This document shows, piece by piece, positions 34,575 through 42,026 of a stretch of 64,000 nucleotides of DNA. The notes under the pieces are model-generated. The model had not been told where the DNA came from, did not search any database, and saw nothing but the letters and a program-made list of their open reading frames with translations. The stretch's first letter is position 1, and every line of letters begins with the position of its first letter. Position numbers and translations under genes: made by a program. Source of the stretch: Actinomycetota bacterium (GTDB taxonomy: Bacteria > Actinomycetota > Thermoleophilia > Solirubrobacterales > Solirubrobacteraceae); the NCBI GenBank assembly GCA_005883215.1, contig VAYS01000016.1:51066-115065 (forward strand). Reading direction: 5' to 3'.

Positions 34575-36200
34575 ATGATCGGCCACGGCTGGCCCCGCCG
34601 CACCTCGCTGCCGCCCCCGCCACCCGTCGTCCGGTCCGCGCTGGTGCTCGCCATCCTCACGCCCGCGCTCGGGCTGCTGGTCCCCGCCGCACCGGCCGGT
34701 GCCTACGCCGGGCCGGGGCTCCCCACCGCCGTCCAGGACGACGCCCATCTGCAGTACGCGCGCCCCGGGCAGGTGCACAGCGAGGTCGGGCACCTGCGCG
34801 CCCTCGGCGTCGATCGCGTGCGCCTGACCGCCAGTTGGGCGAACCTGACCCGCAGCCCGAACTCCCGCCGGCCACCGGACTTCGACTCCTCCGACCCGGC
34901 GCAGTATCAGCAGGACAAGTGGCGGCACCTGGACACCGCCGTGCGCGAGGCCGACCAGGCGGGGCTGGGGGTCATGATCGACATCGGTTTCTGGGCTCCG
35001 CGCTGGGCCGCGCGCGGGCCCGGTCCGCGCTTTCGCAGCCACGTGGACTCCGTGGAGTACGCGCGCTTTGCCCAGGCGATCGCCCGCCGCTACAGCGGCA
35101 GCTTCATCCCGCCCCCGGAGGCGATCGACCCATTGGAGACATCCGACGTGACGCTGCCCGCGGCCCAGAGCTTCGAGCTGTGGAACGAGCCCAACCACCC
35201 GGCGTTCCTGGCCCCGCAGTGGTACGCGCGCGGGTCACGGCGCACGCCCGCCAGCCCCGTGGTCTACCGGGCGATGGTCCAGCGCGCCTATCCGGCGATC
35301 AAGAGCGCCAACCCCCACGCCGCCGTGCTGATCGGCAACACGTCGAGCCGCGGGGGCTTCGGGGGCCCGCACGACTCGGTGCCGCCGCTGCGTTTCCTGC
35401 GCGAGCTGGCGTGCGTGGACTCGCGCCTGCGCCCGGTGCGAGTGGGAGCGTGTACGCACTACCGGCGGCTGGAGGGAGACGGCTGGGCGCACCACCCCTA
35501 CTCGCTCACCGGGGCCCCCAGCCAGCACCCTCGCCGGCCCGACGAGGTGCTGGTGGCCAACCTCTCCGACCTAGCCGCGACGCTCGACCGTCTGGTGTCG
35601 ATGGGACGTATCGCGCCCGGCCTTCGCAACATCTACGTGACCGAGTACGGCTATGAGACCAAGGCCCTGCCTCACCGGCCGTCGATCTCGGAGTCCACCC
35701 AGGGCCGCTACCTGACCTGGGGCGAGTACCTGGCCTGGCGCGTGCCCACCGTGCGCTTGTTCAGCCAGTTCCTGCTGCGCGACCAGCCACCCTCGCGGCA
35801 GGTCACGAGCGACAGCCCCCAGCGCCCCCACGGACAGTTCTACTCGGGCCTCGAGCACTCCGACGGCACGCCCAAGCTCGCCGAGCGCTCTTTCCTGGCC
35901 GGCCTCTTCGCCCGGCGCACCAGCTCGGCCCGGGTGCTGCTCTGGGGCCGACTGCGCTTGCGCGCGCGGAGCGTTCGGGTCTCGGTCGAGAGCCACTTGC
36001 CCGGCCAGGCGTGGCAGACGCTGTCGACCTCGGATTGGCCGAGCCGAAGCGCCGAGGCATCCTTTGCCCTCGGCGGCCACGGCGTCTTTGAGCGATGGGT
36101 GCCCTACGTCGCGCGCGTGCGCTACCGGTTGCGCTATCGCCTGCCCGACGGCGCGCAGGGGATCAGCCTGCCCGTGCCCGTGATCTGGGCGGCGTCCTGA
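34575..36200 (+). CDS. Exported glycoside hydrolase-like TIM barrel protein
   Basis: 541-residue exported protein. A signal peptide (LVLAILTPALGLLVPAAPAGA) is followed by a GH-A-type TIM barrel: VDRVRLTASWANL, VMIDIGFWAPRWA, the acid/base segment FELWNEPNHPAFL (NEP) and the nucleophile strand IYVTEYGYETKAL (TE). A C-terminal strand-rich domain (about residues 450-541) resembles a carbohydrate-binding or stabilising module. I start at ATG 34575 (MIGHGW) because the signal peptide begins just after; 28 bases separate it from the kinase gene. Substrate unknown; it may act on cell-wall or extracellular polysaccharide. Confidence 0.82.
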   Translation: MIGHGWPRRTSLPPPPPVVRSALVLAILTPALGLLVPAAPAGAYAGPGLPTAVQDDAHLQYARPGQVHSEVGHLRALGVDRVRLTASWANLTRSPNSRRPPDFDSSDPAQYQQDKWRHLDTAVREADQAGLGVMIDIGFWAPRWAARGPGPRFRSHVDSVEYARFAQAIARRYSGSFIPPPEAIDPLETSDVTLPAAQSFELWNEPNHPAFLAPQWYARGSRRTPASPVVYRAMVQRAYPAIKSANPHAAVLIGNTSSRGGFGGPHDSVPPLRFLRELACVDSRLRPVRVGACTHYRRLEGDGWAHHPYSLTGAPSQHPRRPDEVLVANLSDLAATLDRLVSMGRIAPGLRNIYVTEYGYETKALPHRPSISESTQGRYLTWGEYLAWRVPTVRLFSQFLLRDQPPSRQVTSDSPQRPHGQFYSGLEHSDGTPKLAERSFLAGLFARRTSSARVLLWGRLRLRARSVRVSVESHLPGQAWQTLSTSDWPSRSAEASFALGGHGVFERWVPYVARVRYRLRYRLPDGAQGISLPVPVIWAAS

Positions 36201-36216
36201 ACGCGGAGCCGATTAG

Positions 36217-36248
36217 CCGGGCAGGCGCTCTTTTGGTGCGCCGCCCGG
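36217..36248 (+). terminator. Two-part hairpin terminator
   Basis: Nested stem: CCGGGC with GCCCGG, one-base bulge, then GGCGC with GCGCC around a nine-base loop containing TTTT. It lies 17 bases after the TIM-barrel stop. Confidence 0.6.
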
Positions 36249-36336
36249 TTTGCGGTAGCGGATGTTCCATATCTGAGCGGGCGCGCGAGGTGTAGCTTCG
36301 CCCCCGAGGCCAACGCCGTGCTCGCCTGGAGGAGCC

Positions 36337-37983
36337 ATGCCCCTTCCGTTTTGCCGTTGTCGCCGCTTCGCGCGGCCAGCGAAATCGATCGCCGTGGTTA
36401 TCGCGACCCTGGGCGCCAGTGGACTGCTCGGCTGGAGCGCGAATGCGGTTGCGACCCCTTACATCCACGAGGTCGCGCACGCGCTGCACCAGCGCAATCC
36501 AGGCACCGAGGGCAAGGTGTGGTGGATCTCGCATGGCAACGCGCTTTCGGGTGACTGGCTGCTACAGACGCCGGACTGCTGGGGAGAGCGGGTTTGCGCC
36601 GATGACCCTCCGCGCGGTGGCCATGGGATTCTCGTCCGGATCGTGCAGATGATCACCCACGCCCAGCGCAGCGTCGACTTCAGCGGTCTGCTCCCGCCTC
36701 CAGACCACGCCTTTCGCCAAGCGATCCTCGAGGGGCTGCGCCAAGCCGTTGCGCGCGGGCATCACCCGCTCGTGCGCATACTGGTCGGCTCGCCGCCGTG
36801 CGGACACAACGGCACCTGCATGGACGTGCACGGCTACCTCCATAAATTCGAGCGCGACCTGGGGCATCAACTTCCGGTCCAGGTGGCGGCGGTATCCACG
36901 CACCGTCAGGGGCTGTTCCCGGGGGTGGCCACCTCGTGGAATCACTCCAAGGTGATCGACGTCGATGGTTCCAGCGCGATCGTCGGCGGGATGAACTACT
37001 ACAGCAATGACTACCTGCAAACGGCGGATCCGGCCAACGATGTCTCGATGGCCGTCCGGGGGCCGGCCGCGCTCGATGTCATGAGCTTCGACGACGTGCT
37101 TTGGAGGTGGACATGCGCGCACCGCTAACAGTCCATCCGCGTCCACTTCGCCGAGAGCAGGATCCCCGGAGGCTGCAGTGGCAACAGCGTCGCGCTCGCG
37201 CCTCCGCATGCCGGCCATGTCGCGATCCTCACGCTCGGACGTCTCGGGAATGGAATCGAGGTTCCCGACCACCCGGGAAGGCACTCACCCCCGATCCCGG
37301 TCGCACGGGTACGGGGCAGCGCGTGCCATAGGCTCCAAGGACAGCGCTCGGACACCAATACCAACCCCGAATACGAGTATCGCAACCCCGGCGAGACGGG
37401 TCTGCGGGCGCTGATCGCCAGCGCCCGGCACTCGATCTTCATTTCACAGCAAGACATGCTGTCGTGCGTGTTCATCGTCGAGGCGCTGTTCGACGAACGC
37501 GTCTTCGCGGCGCTGGGGAACAAGGTCGCCCACGGAATCCCAATCAAGATCGTGCTCTCGGCCGAGGACGCCCGAGCGGGGGGCGACTCCTACAGCAACA
37601 AGGGGCACTTCCTGGTGGCCCCGGTCAAGCAGACCGCCGAGACGCTCAAGAAGGTGGTGGCAAAGCAGCAGCACATTCGCGAGGACCGGGCGAGAGCAAT
37701 GGTCTGCAACGACGTCTCCCTGGCCACTATCCGCAACAGCGCCTTGCCTACCTGGCCCAACGGAAGCGGGTACGCAAACCACGCCAAGGTCGTCTCCGTC
37801 GACGACGCGGCGTTCTACATCGGCTCGCAGAACCTCTACCCGGCACGCCTCCAAGAGCTCGGGCTGATCGTCGAGAACCCGTCCGCGTCGGCGACGCTCA
37901 AGCACCAATACCTCGACCCGCTCTGGGGCCAGTCGCAAGGACTCGCCTACATCGACCCCGGGCGGGCGTGCGGCCCGTTCTGA
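36337..37983 (+). pseudogene. Secreted phospholipase D-like gene interrupted by in-frame TAA
   Basis: One frame of 549 codons reads through the whole length of a secreted PLD-superfamily enzyme except for one TAA at 37126-37128. The signal peptide (VVIATLGASGLLGWSANAVA) is followed by the first HKD motif HSKVIDVDGSSAIVGG (about residue 205). After the TAA the frame continues without a further stop through VHFAESRIPGG, RNPGETGLRALIASARHSIF and the second HKD motif HAKVVSVDDAAFYIGS. Both HKD motifs are needed for activity. Total length and order match bacterial secreted PLDs. The stop could be a point mutation (for example from CAA or TAC) or a sequence error. Re-initiation at 37456 would give only the second half. 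Ribosome-binding GGAGG precedes the ATG. Confidence 0.85.
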
Positions 37984-38044
37984 GCGCCACTGTGCGCCAA
38001 CCCCGAGCGAACGCTCGCGGTCGGCCGCCGCGCCGGTCGTCCGG

Positions 38045-39310
38045 CTAGCCGCCAGTGCGCAGGATCGGACCCGACTGAACGGCCTCAAAGGCGTTGCCCG
38101 GCACGCTCTTGATCGTGTTGAGCTGGTCATCGTTCCAGCGGCTGTCGGTGGCCCCGGTGAAGTACCAGTTGGAGCCGTTGTCGGCCACGATCAGGCCGTA
38201 GGTCTTCATCGCCTGGAGGATCACGCGGGCGTCGGGAGGAAAACCCGAGATGTCGAACGAGGCCTTCAGCCGCAGGCGCAGGCCCATCGGCGGAAGGCCG
38301 GGGTCGGTGGAGCTGGAGGCGAAGTGGGTGGCCGGATGGATGTAGCCCTTCTGGGTGCGGTCGAACGTCACCCGCAGGGCGTGGTGGATCGCCCTGCCCC
38401 TGACCTCGTCGAAGCGCACCAGGCCGGGCAGGATCGGCAGCCCGGCGGCGTCGGCCGACGTGAAGCCGTCGGGGCGCAGTGCGTTTGAGCGCAGGTCGAA
38501 CCTGGCGCCCGAGTCGGCGTTCCAGTGCTGGTCGCCGGCACCGGAGAAGCTGGCGTTGAACATCTCATAGAGTTGGCAGGCGCCCTGCTGGAGGACCAGC
38601 ACGTGGTGGTCGGATCCGGCCTCGACCGGGGCGTCGGGCGGGATCGGATAGGGGCCGGGGTCGCTCTCGTCGCCGTAGGCGATGAAGTTGATCGGCACCT
38701 TGGGCTGGGACGCGGGCACGGCGACATAGGGAATTCCGTAGCTGGGGTTCGAGCCGAAGTCGGGGTGCAGGTGGCCGCCCAGCCGCGCCAGGTAGGCGGC
38801 GGAGTTCGGGTCGACAGGATCGCCTGAGATGTCTCGGTTCCAGGCGTTGTTGGCGGGAAAGACCGGGCAGCCCCCGATCACCGGCCCGCCCGCGCCGAAC
38901 GCCGGCGCGGGCTGGGCGGGCGAGCGCCGGCGGCGGGGAGTGGCCCGCAGGGCGCGCGACCAGCGAGAGCAGCGCCGGCCCGAGCACGCGCGCACCTCGA
39001 TCGACACCACGCGCCCGGTGCGCAGGCCGCCGAGCACGAACCGCGTGCGCCGCCCCACCCGGCGCCGGCGCCAGCGCCCACGTGCGCCCGTCCGGTAGCG
39101 CAGCTCGAACGCCCTCGTGCCGCGGGCCGCCGTCCAGGCCACGGTCAGGCTCGTCGCGTTGTACCCGGTCAGCCGCAGCCGCGACGGTGGGCGCAGCGCG
39201 GCGTGCGCCGCCCCCGGCCAAAGCGCCAACCCCAGCGCCAGCGCGGCCAACGACGTGGCGATCGCCGCCCGGCGGGGCAGGCGGATTGGGGCGCCCCGAG
39301 ATCGAGCCAT
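38045..39310 (-). CDS. Exported fibronectin III plus uncharacterised-domain protein
   Basis: 421-residue exported protein. A signal peptide (to AHA, about residue 36) is followed by a fibronectin type III-like domain (PSRLRLTGYNATSLTVAW, FELRYRTGARG, VSIEVRACSGRR), then a Pro/Ala hinge. The large C-terminal domain has conserved blocks CPVFPANNAWNRDISGDP, YGIPYVAVP, HHVLVLQQGACQLYEMF and GYIHPATHFAS. The second domain recurs in secreted proteins of soil actinobacteria and other bacteria, but has no function I know. Two Cys (CPVF and ACQLYE) may be disulphide-linked. It faces the damaged PLD gene. Confidence 0.72.
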   Translation of the reverse strand: MARSRGAPIRLPRRAAIATSLAALALGLALWPGAAHAALRPPSRLRLTGYNATSLTVAWTAARGTRAFELRYRTGARGRWRRRRVGRRTRFVLGGLRTGRVVSIEVRACSGRRCSRWSRALRATPRRRRSPAQPAPAFGAGGPVIGGCPVFPANNAWNRDISGDPVDPNSAAYLARLGGHLHPDFGSNPSYGIPYVAVPASQPKVPINFIAYGDESDPGPYPIPPDAPVEAGSDHHVLVLQQGACQLYEMFNASFSGAGDQHWNADSGARFDLRSNALRPDGFTSADAAGLPILPGLVRFDEVRGRAIHHALRVTFDRTQKGYIHPATHFASSSTDPGLPPMGLRLRLKASFDISGFPPDARVILQAMKTYGLIVADNGSNWYFTGATDSRWNDDQLNTIKSVPGNAFEAVQSGPILRTGG

Positions 39311-39411
39311 CCACCCTTCTTAGCGCATAGATGGGCCCGGAGCCGGTGCTTTGTCCCCCGTCTGGACGGGTAATTGAGGCCTAGGACAACCACGAGAGGA
39401 GAGGGATACGG

Positions 39412-39954
39412 ATGCGTGGCCAGCGAAGCGAGTACGCGGAACCGGAGACCGAGGTGGACGCGCCGCCCACCCGAGGCCCGCGCTTTCGCCGTCGACACAC
39501 GGCGGCCGCCGACGCCGAGGTGGCGGGCGAGGGCGCCCCGTCGACCACGGAGCGCGCCCAAGGACGGCGGCTCGCCTGGCGCGAGCGCTCGGCGCTGGCG
39601 ATGGGCTCCGGCTTCATCGCGATCGCGCGGCTGGTGTCGCTGATCGCCGCCATCGTCGCGCTGGTGATCGCCGCGGCGGTGCTGTTCGTGGTGCTGGGAG
39701 CGAACCCGAGCAACACGATCGTTTCGGCCATCCACGACGCCGGTCGAGCACTCGCGGGACCGTTCGACGGCATGTTCAAGATCAAGGACGCCAAGGGCGC
39801 GATCGCTCTGAACTGGGGCATCGCCCTGGTCGTCTACCTCGTGCTCGGGTCGATCGTGGCCGGCATCTTCCGGCGCATGGGAGCCACGGCCGCGGACACG
39901 GCTGCGGCCGGACCGCGCCGGCGCTCGACGGGCACGCGCGCTCGGGCCGCCTAG
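39412..39954 (+). CDS. Membrane protein with two helices
   Basis: 180-residue protein: a 60-residue charged cytosolic head rich in Arg and Glu, then helix 1 (LVSLIAAIVALVIAAAVLFV, about residues 77-95), a short loop with IVSAIHDAGRALAGPFDGMF, helix 2 (IALNWGIALVVYLVLGSIVA) and a basic tail. It has a strong GAGGAGAGG ribosome-binding site. No family is recognised. A perfect 12-bp hairpin follows the stop. Confidence 0.72.
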   Translation: MRGQRSEYAEPETEVDAPPTRGPRFRRRHTAAADAEVAGEGAPSTTERAQGRRLAWRERSALAMGSGFIAIARLVSLIAAIVALVIAAAVLFVVLGANPSNTIVSAIHDAGRALAGPFDGMFKIKDAKGAIALNWGIALVVYLVLGSIVAGIFRRMGATAADTAAAGPRRRSTGTRARAA

Positions 39955-40003
39955 CCGGCGTAGACGCGGCTCGCCGACCGGGCGAAGGGAGGCAAAAGCA
40001 GCC

Positions 40004-40034
40004 GGACCGGCCGGGGCCTGGGCCCGGCCGGTCC
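40004..40034 (+). terminator. Perfect 12-bp hairpin terminator
   Basis: A 12-base stem (GGACCGGCCGGG and its complement) around a seven-base loop, 50 bases after the membrane protein stop and before the TIM-barrel gene on the same strand. Confidence 0.6.
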
Positions 40035-40082
40035 CGGCCCGGCGGGGTGTCGCGGCGGCCACTTCCGCTATGACTGCCGCCC

Positions 40083-41336
40083 ATGCATCGCCTCGCCCGC
40101 CCCGGCGTACCCGGGCCCCGCCGCCCGCGGCCCCCGGGGCTCACCCTGCCCGTCGCGCTGCTCGTGGCTGGCCTGGTGGCGGTGCTCGCAGCGCCGGCGA
40201 GCGCGGCTCGGCGGCGCGTTCCCGCCGGGTTTCTCGGGGTGGACGCCGGCGGGGTGCTGGTCGACCCCAGCCTGGGTGACCGGCGGCTGAACTCCGAGCT
40301 CGGCGAGATGGTGCGCACCGGCGTGGAGAGCGTGCGCATCACGATCTACTGGAGCCTCACCCAGCCCTACTCCAACGCCTTCGCCGTCCCCCCCGGCCAG
40401 GGCTTTCGCTACCAGTACCTCGACGGGGTCCCGACCGACTGGTCGCTCACCGACCGCATCTACCGGGCCGTCGCCGCTCGTCACCTGCAGGTCCTGCCCA
40501 CGATCCTGGCGGCCCCCATCTGGGCCCGGCTCGATCCCCGGCGCGCGTGGTCGCCGCCGGCCGACCCGGCGACGTTCGGGCGCTTCGTGGGCCGCGTGGT
40601 GCAGCGCTACGGAACGGGCGGCGCCTTCTGGCGCGCCCACCCCGAGCTGCCGGCGCAGCCCACCCGGCAATGGCAGATCTGGAATGAGCCCCTGGGCGGG
40701 GTCCCGGGCGCTCCCACCGTGTACTGGGATGACCCTGGCCACCGGGCCGAGCCGCGCTACGTGGCGCTCCTGCGCAGCGCCCGAGCGGCCATCAAGTCGG
40801 TTGATCCACGGGGCAAGGTGGTGCTAGCCGGACTGTTCGGCAAGTCGTGGGTGTTGCTGGCCGATCTGTACCGGTTCGGCATCCACGGCCTGTTCGACGA
40901 GGCCGCCATGAACCTGTTCACCAAGCACGCCAGCGACCAGGTCGGCGGAGTCAGCTACGTGCACTCGGTGCTGTCCCAACACCGCGATCGGCACGTGCCG
41001 ATCCTCGTCACCGAGTTCTCCTGGCCCACGGCCCGCGGCCACTTCCCCGGCTATGCGGTCAGCGCCCAGCAAGCGGCGCGCAACGTGGGGCGAGCCATGA
41101 GGCTGCTGGCCCGCTCGCGCCGGCGCTACAACCTCCTCCAGATCTACTACTACACCTGGCTGACCCCGGACAGCGGGCACAAGCTCTTCGACTACGCGGG
41201 CTTGCGCCGGCTCAAGAACGGGCGGGTCGTTCCCAAGCCCGCCCAGGCCGCCTACCGCAATGAGGCGCGGGCACTGGAGGGCTGCGTCAAGACGCAGGTG
41301 GCGACCGCCTGCCGCCGGGGCGCACGCAGGCGCTGA
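40083..41336 (+). CDS. Exported glycoside hydrolase-like TIM barrel (third copy)
   Basis: 417-residue exported protein. After a signal peptide (VALLVAGLVAVLAAPASA) a TIM-barrel glycosidase-like domain shows VESVRITIYWSLTQPY, VLPTILAAPIWARL, acid/base WQIWNEPLGGV (NEP), and nucleophile strand VPILVTEFSWPTARG (TE), then LLQIYYYTWLTPDSG. It belongs to the same GH-A-like group as the proteins at 31051 and 34575 but is clearly diverged. A short Cys-containing tail (EGCVKTQVATACRR) ends it. Likely acts on extracellular polysaccharide; substrate unknown. Confidence 0.8.
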   Translation: MHRLARPGVPGPRRPRPPGLTLPVALLVAGLVAVLAAPASAARRRVPAGFLGVDAGGVLVDPSLGDRRLNSELGEMVRTGVESVRITIYWSLTQPYSNAFAVPPGQGFRYQYLDGVPTDWSLTDRIYRAVAARHLQVLPTILAAPIWARLDPRRAWSPPADPATFGRFVGRVVQRYGTGGAFWRAHPELPAQPTRQWQIWNEPLGGVPGAPTVYWDDPGHRAEPRYVALLRSARAAIKSVDPRGKVVLAGLFGKSWVLLADLYRFGIHGLFDEAAMNLFTKHASDQVGGVSYVHSVLSQHRDRHVPILVTEFSWPTARGHFPGYAVSAQQAARNVGRAMRLLARSRRRYNLLQIYYYTWLTPDSGHKLFDYAGLRRLKNGRVVPKPAQAAYRNEARALEGCVKTQVATACRRGARRR

Positions 41337-41355
41337 GGACAAGCGCGGGCGCCGC

Positions 41356-41940
41356 TCACGCCGCGCGCAGCGCGTCGGCGATCTCGGCCACGCCGGCGTT
41401 GTCCGAGGCGTCCTCGGACATGTGGCTCCAGGCGACGCTGCCGTCGGGCCGGACCACCATCGCCCCGCCCAGCTGGGCGGGGTCGCCCACCACTCGTCCC
41501 TGGACCACGCCCGAGCGCCTGCCCGCACGCACGCCGCGCATCACCGAGCGCGGTCCCACCAGCTCGCCCAGGGTGGCGCGCTTGGCCCCAGCCGCCGCGT
41601 AGCTGCGCCGGTCGCGGTCGGCGAGCACGGGCAGCTCGATGTGAAGGCGACGGCGAAAGTGGGCGGAGTGGCGAGGGCTGGCCTGTCCGATCAGGACCAG
41701 CTCGCCCTCGGCGGCGATCTCCTCCCGGGCGCGGTGCAACTGCACCGCGTGGTCGCGGCAGTGCACTCAGCCGTAGTGGCGCAGCCACACCAGGGCCGCC
41801 GGGCGTTCGCTCCACAGGTCCCCCAGGCGCACGTCGTCGCCCTCGGAGTCGGGAAGCACGATGTCGGCCAGGGCATCCGCCCGCGCCGGCGGCGCGGTGT
41901 GCTGTCTGGACTTCGCGGTGCGCAGGATGCCGGTGTCCAC
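41356..41940 (-). CDS. Candidate selenoprotein: AhpC/TSA_2 (PRXL2/SelL-like) redox protein with in-frame TGA
   Basis: A continuous minus-strand frame of 195 codons contains a single TGA at 41769-41767. The protein is a peroxiredoxin-like thioredoxin-fold protein of the AhpC/TSA_2 family: IVLPDSEGDDVRLGDLW, ALVWLRHYG-[TGA]-VHCRDHAVQL, then VLIGQASPRHSAHF, LPVLADRDRRSYAAAGA and GGAMVVRPDGSVAW. Family members have LR-x-x-G-C-x-x-C-R here; TGA replaces the first Cys exactly, leaving U-x-x-C. The family includes the known selenoprotein SelL. A 13-bp hairpin begins on the next base. The start is uncertain: GTG 41940 is preferred, GTG 42009 is possible. It follows the exonuclease gene by 86 bases on the same strand. 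If Sec is not inserted, it is an inactive gene broken at its catalytic residue. Confidence 0.7.
41734..41766 (-). promoter_or_regulatory. SECIS-like hairpin directly after the in-frame TGA
   Basis: The 33 bases following TGA fold into 13 pairs: GTGCA with TGCAC, then CTGC with GCAG across a one-base bulge, then CGCG with CGCG across a two-base bulge, closed by the four-base loop ACCA. Bacterial SECIS elements lie just 3' of UGA and end in a small loop, so position and strength fit. The loop begins about 14 bases after TGA, slightly close, and lacks the usual conserved G, so it is not a perfect match. Confidence 0.45.
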
Positions 41941-42026
41941 GGTGCGGTCAGCACGACTGTACCGCCCCCGGGTCGGCCGCCGCCCGCCGCCGGCCCGCCC
42001 GCCGCACACGGCCGGCCAGCCGCCGG

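Noticed and set aside
37126-37128. PLD stop as recoding site
   Set aside because: The codon is TAA, not TGA, it does not fall on a Cys or catalytic residue, and no hairpin or known readthrough signal is apparent.
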